Assembly: GCF_000332315.1 (NCBI RefSeq)
Contig: NZ_KB235937.1
Location: 518,923-582,922, forward strand
Direction of reading: 5' to 3'
Origin: Prochlorothrix hollandica PCC 9006 = CALU 1027
GTDB lineage: Bacteria > Cyanobacteriota > Cyanobacteriia > Prochlorotrichales > Prochlorotrichaceae
Length of the DNA: 64,000 bases
The notes below the pieces were generated by a model, which had not been told where the DNA came from, did not search any database, and worked only from the letters and a program-made list of their open reading frames with translations. Made by a program: the position numbers and the translations under genes. The number at the start of each line of letters is the position of its first letter. Position 1 is the stretch's first letter. Positions 57,300-64,000 of the stretch are shown here, in pieces.

Positions 57300-57761
57300 C
57301 ACTAGAACTCTTTAGCAAAAACTTTTGGGGAGTCTTGCCGCCAACAGCACCCCAGAGGACTGCCCCCAGGTCTCCTGCCTCCATCGGTTCACGGGGATCC
57401 GAGGCTTCATCCCTAGGCCAGAAATCAGGTTAACCCAGAGCTAGCCTGCACCGAAGGACACACCTGCCCCAAGGGACAGGGCTAGAACACAGGGTTAGAA
57501 AACAGGGTTAGAAAACAAATTTCGGGAACAGGGCTAGAACACAGGGCTAGAACACAGGGTTAGAAAACAAATTTCGGGAACAGGGTTTTAGGCAGACTAG
57601 AACCCAACCCCCTGGGATTCTGGTCAACCCTGGCCTGGAGTGGTCGATCGCCCAACCGTGGCCAACGCTCCCATCCATGGCCAAGGATCAACCCTTAGCC
57701 TTAAGGTCAGAACCTTAGACCCTCCGGATAGCCCCAGGGGAACCTCCCCAAACCCAGCCCC
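57300..57761. repeat. Spacer with tandem repeats before psbE
   Basis: 57476-57590 contains repeats of GGGTTAGAAAACAAATTTCGGGAACAGGG and GGGCTAGAACACA. No gene. Confidence 0.7.
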
Positions 57762-59546
57762 CTAGGATCGCAAAATGTCATCGGTGCGTTCGGCTCCTCC
57801 CGTACCGGAATAAATCAGTCCCCGCTGCAAGTCCAAGGTCAACAACAACCCTTCCCGAATGATTTGGGTGGCCTTTTCCACCCCTACTATCACCGGAATA
57901 CCGAGACGCAGGCCAATAATGGCGGCATGGCTGGTCAGGCTATCTTCCTCCGTAATAATGCCAGCGGCCTTGCGGATAGCTTCAATGTAGTCGGCAGAGG
58001 TTTTAGGCACCACCAGGATTTCCCCGGCGTTAAAACTCTGTAAATCAGCAGTTCCCCGCACAACCCGGGCGCGACCACTGACGGAACCTTGGCCAATGCC
58101 CACCCCTTGGCCCAGGACAGAGGTCACCAGTTCCACCTTAATCAAGTCCGTGGATCCAGAAACACCCTGGAGGGTGCCCGCTGTCATCACCACCAAATCC
58201 CCCGCCTTGAGCAGGGCTTTTTCCTGGGCCACATTAATGGCCGCTTGAAAGGTCTGGCCCGTGGAAGGCAAATCCAAGACCAGCAACGGCTTCACCCCCC
58301 ACACCAGTTGCAGTTGGCGGGCCACATCCACATGGGGCGTGACGGCGAGAATGGGGGTGCTGGGGCGGAACTTGGACACGTTGCGGGCTGTTGCGCCGGT
58401 TTTGGTCATGGTCATGATGGCGGCGGCATCCAGTTGAGAAGCAATCTGGCCCACGGCCTCACTGATGGCATGGGGGATCGATCGCACCGGAATCGGCGGA
58501 GTATTGGCAATGGCCAGTTCCTGCTCGATGCGGGTCGCAATGCGGGCCATGGTGGCCACCGCTTCCACGGGATAGTCCCCCACCGCCGTTTCATTGGACA
58601 GCATCACCGCATCGGTGCCATCCAGGACGGCATTGGCCACGTCAGAGATTTCAGCACGGGTAGCGCGGGCGTTGCTCACCATGCTGTCTAGCATTTGGGT
58701 GGCAGTGATGACGGGGATGGCCAGTTTGCGGGCCGTGGCAATGAGGCGCTTTTGCAAAATGGGAACATCTTCAGCGGGCAGTTCCACCCCCAGATCCCCC
58801 CGCGCCACCATCACCCCATCACAGAGGGAGAGCACCTCTTCCATTTGCTCGATCGCCTCATGTTTCTCAATCTTGGCGATGACGGGCACCTGTTTGCCTG
58901 CACTGGCAATCAGTTCCTTAATTTCCAAGACATCCTGGGGGTTGCGCACAAAGCTGAGGGCCACCCAGTCCACCCCTTGATCAAGACCAAACACCAAATC
59001 AGTGCGGTCTTTATCGGTCATGGCCTTGATGGACAGGTAGACCCCAGGGAAGTTGACCCCTTTATTGTTGGAGAGCTTGCCCCCCACCACCACCCGGCAG
59101 TGGAGCTCCTTGGCGGCTATGTCCACCCGCTCCACTTGCATTTCAACGCGACCATCGTCCAGCAGAATCGTAGATCCCGAGGGAACTTCCTCCGCCAGCG
59201 GGCCATAACTGACGCAACCCCGCAGTTGGGTGCAAGGGCAGGGGTGGCTGGTGAGAATATAGGGGTCGCCTTTTTTGAGAATAACGGAACCATCTTCAAA
59301 CTTACCCAGGCGGATCTTCGGACCTTGGAGATCCTGGAGAATCCCCACGGGCTGATTGAGTTCAAAGGAAACTTGGCGAATAAGACGAATACTGCGTTGG
59401 TGATCCGCGTGGGTTCCGTGGGAAAAGTTGAGGCGAAGCGTTGTGGCTCCGGCTTCAATGAGTGCTCGCAATACCTCAGGCTGACTGGTGGCAGGGCCGA
59501 TGGTTGCAACAATTTTGGTGCGGCGCAGGGATTTATGCAATGGCAT
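57762..59546 (-). CDS. pyk: Pyruvate kinase
   Basis: 594 residues. Converts PEP and ADP to pyruvate and ATP. Barrel motifs: TKIVATIGPAT, RLNFSHGTHADH, LQDLQGPKIRLG, VDWVALSFVRNPQDV, IAKIEKHEAI, MVARGDLGVELP, ITATQMLDSM, ARATRAEISDVANAVLDGTDAVMLSNETA. The long form carries a C-terminal PEP-utiliser/swivel domain (GEILVVPKTSADYIEAIRKAAGIITEEDSLTSHAAIIG), but the His of that domain is HAAIIG. The C-terminal extension is common in cyanobacterial pyk genes. Confidence 0.97.
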   Translation of the reverse strand: MPLHKSLRRTKIVATIGPATSQPEVLRALIEAGATTLRLNFSHGTHADHQRSIRLIRQVSFELNQPVGILQDLQGPKIRLGKFEDGSVILKKGDPYILTSHPCPCTQLRGCVSYGPLAEEVPSGSTILLDDGRVEMQVERVDIAAKELHCRVVVGGKLSNNKGVNFPGVYLSIKAMTDKDRTDLVFGLDQGVDWVALSFVRNPQDVLEIKELIASAGKQVPVIAKIEKHEAIEQMEEVLSLCDGVMVARGDLGVELPAEDVPILQKRLIATARKLAIPVITATQMLDSMVSNARATRAEISDVANAVLDGTDAVMLSNETAVGDYPVEAVATMARIATRIEQELAIANTPPIPVRSIPHAISEAVGQIASQLDAAAIMTMTKTGATARNVSKFRPSTPILAVTPHVDVARQLQLVWGVKPLLVLDLPSTGQTFQAAINVAQEKALLKAGDLVVMTAGTLQGVSGSTDLIKVELVTSVLGQGVGIGQGSVSGRARVVRGTADLQSFNAGEILVVPKTSADYIEAIRKAAGIITEEDSLTSHAAIIGLRLGIPVIVGVEKATQIIREGLLLTLDLQRGLIYSGTGGAERTDDILRS

Positions 59547-59826
59547 CGCGGCGGTGAAGATAACGGAGGATGGGCAAGGGCTGCCCTGCCAGCAATGCCC
59601 AGGGGTAACGGTCGCCAGGAATGTCCTAACGTTTATCCTGCCCCCCGAATCTTGCTGGTGAGCGTACAGATTATCCCACTCAACCTCCCGCCTTGTATCA
59701 AACGCGACGGCGGATTTGTTGCGAAATCTTTTCGGTTTCTCATTTTTAGAGCGGCTTAGAGCGGCTTAAAAGAGCGTCGGCAGGGCAAGATCCCAGCCAC
59801 CAGCGGTGTGCAGTCCCCGTCTGGGC

Positions 59827-59871
59827 CGGGTCATAGGCCGGGTCATAGGCCGGGTCATAGGCCGGGTCAAG
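59827..59871. repeat. 12-nt tandem repeat
   Basis: Four units of CCGGGTCATAGG. The rest of 59547-59866 holds no gene; GAGCGGCTTA is duplicated at 59748-59768. Confidence 0.9.
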
Positions 59872-60439
59872 ACCGTTGCAAACTAGCCAGTTGCAAACTA
59901 TCCAGTCGAGCTAAAACTTCGGCGCTGTGGGTGACAGGGCTAACGGCAATGAACTGGGCTTGGAGAATGCCTTGGGGATCTACCACAAAGGTGTTGCGCA
60001 GGGAGAGGGGGGCGAGCCAGGATCCGTAGCGGCGGCTGACGGCACCATCCACATCGGCCAGGAGGGGAAACTGCAAGCCCTCAGCATCACAGAATTGGGC
60101 ATGGGTGTCTACGTCATCGGCGCTGATCCCCAGCACTTGGGTATTGCGGCTTTGGTACTGTCGGAAATCCCGCTGAAAGCGCTGGGCTTCTAGGGTACAG
60201 CCGGAGGTGAAGTCCTTGGGATAGAAGTACAACACCACCCATTGACCCCGAAAATCCGCCAGAGACAGGGTACCGTTGCCGGTATTGGTGGAGAGGGTGA
60301 AGTCGGGGGCAGGCTGACCCAGGGGGGGCAAGGGACCACCGAGGAGAGGCTTCGATTTGGGCAGGGAAAAGGGGAACCCCAGGAGTGTCACCGGGGGAAT
60401 AGCCAGGAGGCCAACCAGGAGATTGCGACGGGAAATCAT
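59867..60439 (-). CDS. Tat-type PrxQ/BCP-like peroxiredoxin
   Basis: 190 residues. Reduces peroxides via Cys81 in YPKDFTSGCTLEA. Residue +5, the resolving Cys in typical PrxQ, is Gln86, so recycling probably uses another thiol (a Cys in AQFCDAEG, about residue 118, is available). The N-terminus MISRRNLLVGLLAIPP has twin Arg followed by a hydrophobic stretch: likely a Tat signal, sending it to the lumen or periplasm. The AhpC/TSA fold follows (GQPAPDFTLS, VVLYFYPKD, NTFVVDPQG). Start selected at the twin-Arg Met. Confidence 0.87.
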   Translation of the reverse strand: MISRRNLLVGLLAIPPVTLLGFPFSLPKSKPLLGGPLPPLGQPAPDFTLSTNTGNGTLSLADFRGQWVVLYFYPKDFTSGCTLEAQRFQRDFRQYQSRNTQVLGISADDVDTHAQFCDAEGLQFPLLADVDGAVSRRYGSWLAPLSLRNTFVVDPQGILQAQFIAVSPVTHSAEVLARLDSLQLASLQRS

Positions 60440-60838
60440 AGGCGGGATGGAATCATCGGCAAGACTCGACAAGGGCATGAATGCCCGGAGATTAGGGAAA
60501 ACGGCAGGGGCGCAAGCCATGGCAAAACAAGTCTAGGACAGACCGGTGAGCCGGGTTCAGAACTCAGACCAAAGCCGGATTTCCAGGGGAGTAGAGGGAG
60601 AATGGTCTGGCGATCGCTGGCCCTAGACATTCACCTTCTTTACAAAAGTTTACACATAATCTCCAAAAAGCCCCAGGGCTGGGGACAAACTTAGGACAGT
60701 TCCCGCGATCGATCCGGCTGTATTACGACCTGGTTACCCGTAAACTAGTCCAGAGGAGTGTGTCTGACCGGAATCTGACCAGACAATATCTCCCCCAGTG
60801 CTGCCTCCAATCCCCTCACCCCCATTCCGACTGAACCC
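60440..60838. other. Divergent intergenic region between peroxiredoxin and kinase genes
   Basis: About 400 bp with no gene or dispersed repeat; presumably both promoters. No confident -10/-35 pair was assigned. Confidence 0.5.
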
Positions 60839-62995
60839 ATGTCCACTCCCTTACCCCCCTTCCAACTCATGTTTCAGCAGGCTGGGGTAGGTATGGCCTA
60901 CCTGTCAGAGACGGGACACTTGCTGATGGTCAATACCCAATTCTGCAAGATTCTGGGCTATGACGACGATCGCGCTCTGGTATCCCGAAGCCTCGCCGAT
61001 CTGGAAACCCCACCCCCTGACGACAGTGACTCTAGGGATATCCCCACCGATATCCCCACCGATACCCCCGGTGGGCGAGGGAACCCCAAGGCTGAGACCG
61101 CCCCGGCCTTAAACCCGTCCTTCCTCACTCCCCTCCAGCAGCTCAGACTGAACCCCAACCACCCTCCCATCAAGGTGGATCAGCCCTGGTTAAGGCAGGA
61201 TGGCCGGGTGATTTGGGTCAGTGCCACCTTCTCTCCCTTACAACAGTCCCCGGACCTCAAATCAGCGTCGGCACTGGCAGCACCTGACTCCCCCGATCGA
61301 GCCAGCGATCGCTCCCCCATCGCCGCCCCCCCCACCTACCTGTTGGTGGCCGAAGACATCACCGATCGCCACCAGGAACACCAACTGCTGCTCCAGGCCA
61401 AACAAGGGGCTGAAACCGCTAACCGGGCCAAAAGTGAGTTTCTAGCGGTGATGAGCCATGAAATCCGCACCCCCCTCAATGCCATCACCGGCATGGCCAC
61501 CCTCCTGTCGGACACCGCCCTGACCTCAGAACAACGGGACTTTGTGGGCACCATCCGCAGCAGCAGCGATGCCCTCTTGGACACCATCAACGATATTCTC
61601 GACTTCTCTAAAATTGAGTCTGGAAAACTGGAGCTGGAAATTAAGCCCTTTGATCTGACGGCCTGTGTCAAATCAGCGGTGGATCTGTCCGCCTCCCAAG
61701 CCGTTCTCAAGGGCATTGACTCCCGCTGGGAATTGGACCCCAATGTGCCCACCCATTGCCTGGGGGACATTACCCGCCTGCGCCAGGTGCTGGTCAATTT
61801 AGTCAGCAATGCCGTCAAGTTTACAGAGGATGGGGGGGTTTCGGTGACGGTAACCGCTGACCCTGTGTCCCAGCCCCTGGTTCCCGATGCCAACCTCAAC
61901 GATGCCAACCTCAGCAACGGGGAACCCCTCTACCGCTTCCATTTCGCCGTGAAAGATACGGGCATTGGCATTTCCGCTGAACAGCAGGAACATCTCTTTC
62001 GATCCTTTACCCAAGCCGACACCTCCATTACCCGCCGCTATGGGGGCACAGGGCTGGGTCTAGCCATTTGCAAACGCTTGACGGAACTAATGGGGGGCAG
62101 CATTACAGTCTCTAGCAAGGCCGGGGAAGGCTCCGTGTTTAGCTTTTCCGTGCTGATGCCCAGCGTCACACCCCAAAGCGTGGCGGAACCGATCACGTCT
62201 AACGGGCAGGCCCGTCTGGATATTCGCTGGGAACAGGAAGCCCCCCAGTCTGTCTATCTGTCCGACAAAATCACCACCATTGGCCGCACCATGGGCAACC
62301 GCATTGTCCTGGGGGAAACCACGGTATCCCGCCACCATGCCCAAATTGTGCGGGAAGGGGACTGCTACTGGTTGCTGGACTTGGGGAGCGCCAATGGCAC
62401 CTATCTCAACGATAAACGGCTCCCAGCCCATGAACCCTCGTCCCTGACCCATGATGATGTGATTCGCCTGGGCACCTTTCAAGTCCAATTTAGTCAAATC
62501 CCCCAAACCACCCCAGAGGTGCTGAACCGGGAGCTGAAAATTTTGGTGGCGGAGGATAATCGCATTAATCGGGAGGTGGTGGTGCGGCTGCTGCGGAAAT
62601 TGGGCTATGAAGCAGCGGTGGTCAACAATGGCCGGGAGGCGGTGAAGGCAGTGCGGGATCAGTCCTATGATGTGGTGCTAATGGATCTAGAGATGCCAGA
62701 AATGGATGGCCTGACGGCCACCCAGCACATTAACCAGGAATGGGCCATGGAAACCAATAGTTGCGAGGCATACCATCAACGACCCTGGATCATTGCTTTG
62801 ACGGCCTATGCTACGGCGGAGGATCGCCAGCGGTGTCGGGAAGCGGGGATGAATGGCTATCTGACGAAGCCCATTCGCATGGGGGACTTGGAGCGGGCCT
62901 TGCAACAGTGTGGTTACCTAATTATGGGAGCAGAACCCAACGCGACCCAAACCTGGATTACCCCAAGTAGTCTACCTGGAGGCTCTACCCCATGA
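60839..62995 (+). CDS. Hybrid histidine kinase with FHA domain (PAS-HisKA-HATPase-FHA-REC)
   Basis: 718 residues, no membrane helix. PAS-like sensor (1-175, GVGMAYLSETGHLLMVNTQFCKILGY), H-box FLAVMSHEIRTPLNAITG (His207), ATPase boxes NLVSNAVKFT, DTGIGIS, GGTGLGLAICKRL, then an FHA domain (about 480-555: TTIGRTMGNRIVLGETTVSRHHAQI, DLGSANGTYLNDKRL), and a receiver domain (ILVAEDNRINREVV, VVLMDLEMPEMDG). FHA recognises phosphothreonine, and its placement between the ATPase and receiver is unusual. No DNA-binding output. The stop overlaps the next gene (ATGA). Confidence 0.93.
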   Translation: MSTPLPPFQLMFQQAGVGMAYLSETGHLLMVNTQFCKILGYDDDRALVSRSLADLETPPPDDSDSRDIPTDIPTDTPGGRGNPKAETAPALNPSFLTPLQQLRLNPNHPPIKVDQPWLRQDGRVIWVSATFSPLQQSPDLKSASALAAPDSPDRASDRSPIAAPPTYLLVAEDITDRHQEHQLLLQAKQGAETANRAKSEFLAVMSHEIRTPLNAITGMATLLSDTALTSEQRDFVGTIRSSSDALLDTINDILDFSKIESGKLELEIKPFDLTACVKSAVDLSASQAVLKGIDSRWELDPNVPTHCLGDITRLRQVLVNLVSNAVKFTEDGGVSVTVTADPVSQPLVPDANLNDANLSNGEPLYRFHFAVKDTGIGISAEQQEHLFRSFTQADTSITRRYGGTGLGLAICKRLTELMGGSITVSSKAGEGSVFSFSVLMPSVTPQSVAEPITSNGQARLDIRWEQEAPQSVYLSDKITTIGRTMGNRIVLGETTVSRHHAQIVREGDCYWLLDLGSANGTYLNDKRLPAHEPSSLTHDDVIRLGTFQVQFSQIPQTTPEVLNRELKILVAEDNRINREVVVRLLRKLGYEAAVVNNGREAVKAVRDQSYDVVLMDLEMPEMDGLTATQHINQEWAMETNSCEAYHQRPWIIALTAYATAEDRQRCREAGMNGYLTKPIRMGDLERALQQCGYLIMGAEPNATQTWITPSSLPGGSTP

Positions 62996-64000
62996 CTTCT
63001 TCCCCACCCCCCCCAAAAACTGGTTTTGGCCGGGTTATGACCCAGTTGGCTCAGCAGGTGCAAACCCGCATGGGGGGCACCCGGTTACAACTGAAGGCTG
63101 ATGCTAAGGTGCCGCTGTTGGAGATTCGTAACCCAGAGGATCCCACGGCGAAGAGTCCCCGCAAATTGGTGGGCGATCGCTATACCCTGGGCCGCAGCAG
63201 CAGCAGTGAGATCCAGATCAACAATGAACTGGTGAGCAGTCACCATCTGTCCTTGCGCCGCGATCGCCCCCAGGGTCCGCCTTGGCTGGGACGGTCTCCC
63301 TTTTTTATCAAAGACGAGAAGTCCACCAATGGGCTGTATTGGGGCAAACGCAGGGTGAAGGTGCTGGAACTGCGCCACGGCGATCGGGTCACCCTGGGTC
63401 CGCCGGAATTGCTCAAGGTGGTGGAACTGCGCTATGTGGATCCCCCGTCCCGGTGGTTCCAGGGACTGAAGTATGGCATCTATGGCCTGGGGGGCGTGGT
63501 GGCCCTGGGGGCGGCTCTGTTGGTGTGGGAATGGCAGAAGGTGCCGGTGCAGATGTTGGGCAATGTGGAGGGACCGATCGCCGCCTATGCCGGCAACGGA
63601 TCCCCCCTGCAAACCCTCCGCAGCGAAAGCCACCAAGAACTGCCCAGCCTCAAGGACTTTCCCCCCTATTTACCCCAAGCGGTGGTGGCCTCAGAAGATA
63701 CCCGCTTCTATTGGCATTTTGGGTTTGACCCCCTGCGAATTTTGGGGGCGATCGTCATCAACATCCAAAGCGGTGGCCTGATGGAAGGGGCCAGCACCGT
63801 CACCCAGCAAATTGCCCGCAGTTTATTTCCTGAATATGTGGGCCAGGACGACAGCCTGGGCCGTAAAATCCGGGAAATTATCGTGGCCATCAAGCTGGAA
63901 ACCTGGTACAGCAAAGATGAACTGCTGCTCACCTACCTCAACCGGGTCTATTTAGGGGTGGGCTATGGCTTTGAGGATGCGTCCCAACAGTATTTCCGCA
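62992..64000 (+). CDS. FHA-domain penicillin-binding protein / transglycosylase, partial
   Basis: 336 residues to the window edge, frame open. An FHA domain (about 45-150: RYTLGRSSSSEIQINNELVSSHHLSL, KDEKSTNGLYWGKRRVKVLELRHGDRVTLG), a membrane helix (about 165-185), then a GT51 transglycosylase domain: VVASEDTRFYWHFGFDPLRI (catalytic Glu), GASTVTQQIARSLF, ETWYSKDELLLTYLNRVYLG. It polymerises lipid II. A transpeptidase domain is expected beyond the edge. ATG overlaps the kinase stop, so the two genes are coupled. Confidence 0.92.
   Translation, partial: MTSSPPPPKTGFGRVMTQLAQQVQTRMGGTRLQLKADAKVPLLEIRNPEDPTAKSPRKLVGDRYTLGRSSSSEIQINNELVSSHHLSLRRDRPQGPPWLGRSPFFIKDEKSTNGLYWGKRRVKVLELRHGDRVTLGPPELLKVVELRYVDPPSRWFQGLKYGIYGLGGVVALGAALLVWEWQKVPVQMLGNVEGPIAAYAGNGSPLQTLRSESHQELPSLKDFPPYLPQAVVASEDTRFYWHFGFDPLRILGAIVINIQSGGLMEGASTVTQQIARSLFPEYVGQDDSLGRKIREIIVAIKLETWYSKDELLLTYLNRVYLGVGYGFEDASQQYFR

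Overview
The window is chromosomal DNA of a filamentous cyanobacterium. It carries the photosystem II operon psbEFLJ, the pattern regulator hetR, a tRNA-Leu(UAA) split by a group I intron, a SigF-like sigma factor, a PII protein and many GCGATCGC (HIP1) octamers. Base composition is moderately GC-rich and genes are separated by long, repeat-laden spacers. My guess is a Prochlorothrix-like organism (filamentous, no heterocysts, but with hetR); this is inference, not an alignment result.

Layout. 1-1100: end of a frameshifted IS200/IS605-type tnpB. 1.6-9 kb: PPIase, HAD phosphatase, beta-lactamase-fold hydrolase, and an overlapping glycosyltransferase / GHL10 hydrolase pair. 9.9-12.6 kb: sigF-like gene, intron-containing tRNA-Leu, initiator tRNA, a repeat protein. 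13.7-21.2 kb: WcaF-like acetyltransferase, msrA, DUF4380-like protein, smpB, NurA, 2OG-Fe(II) oxygenase. 21.6-33.9 kb: clpC, a TpsB/ShlB-type outer-membrane protein, pentapeptide-repeat protein, VanZ-like protein, M48 protease, three consecutive AIM24 paralogues, GNAT, HEAT protein. 34-47 kb: dnaG, murQ, an 1866-residue caspase-like/NTPase/WD40 protein, an exported low-complexity protein and a peptidoglycan-binding protein. 47.7-50.1 kb: a small gene encoding an RGSGR pentapeptide (patX-like), hetR, and a PII paralogue without its modifiable T-loop residues. 50.4-54.8 kb: decayed toxin-antitoxin pair, kinase-GUN4 fusion, broken phosphoribosyltransferase and a DUF6883/DUF4926 pair. 54.8-64 kb: metallophosphoesterase, psbEFLJ, pyk, Tat-type peroxiredoxin, and a hybrid histidine kinase with an FHA domain overlapping an FHA-transglycosylase gene cut by the window edge.

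The spacers are as distinctive as the genes. At least eight full ~103-bp copies of a TA-flanked miniature element with a perfect central hairpin occur, plus a second ~100-bp family with GGGCACCTCGA ends, a miniature derivative of a TnpB element, cyanobacterial inverted-repeat families, and many short tandem arrays (period 6-28 nt).

Most notable for biology: the patX-like/hetR pair with a recognisable promoter; the adjacent PII paralogue with Ala49 and Gln51; the pseudo-caspase (SGYG in place of SGHG) fused to an NTPase and 22 WD repeats; the tandem AIM24 triplet; the kinase-GUN4 fusion; and the FHA kinase/FHA transglycosylase overlap, which suggests phospho-dependent control of cell-wall synthesis. 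Starts were moved from the longest frame where a ribosome-binding site, a family N-terminus or gene overlap argued for it.
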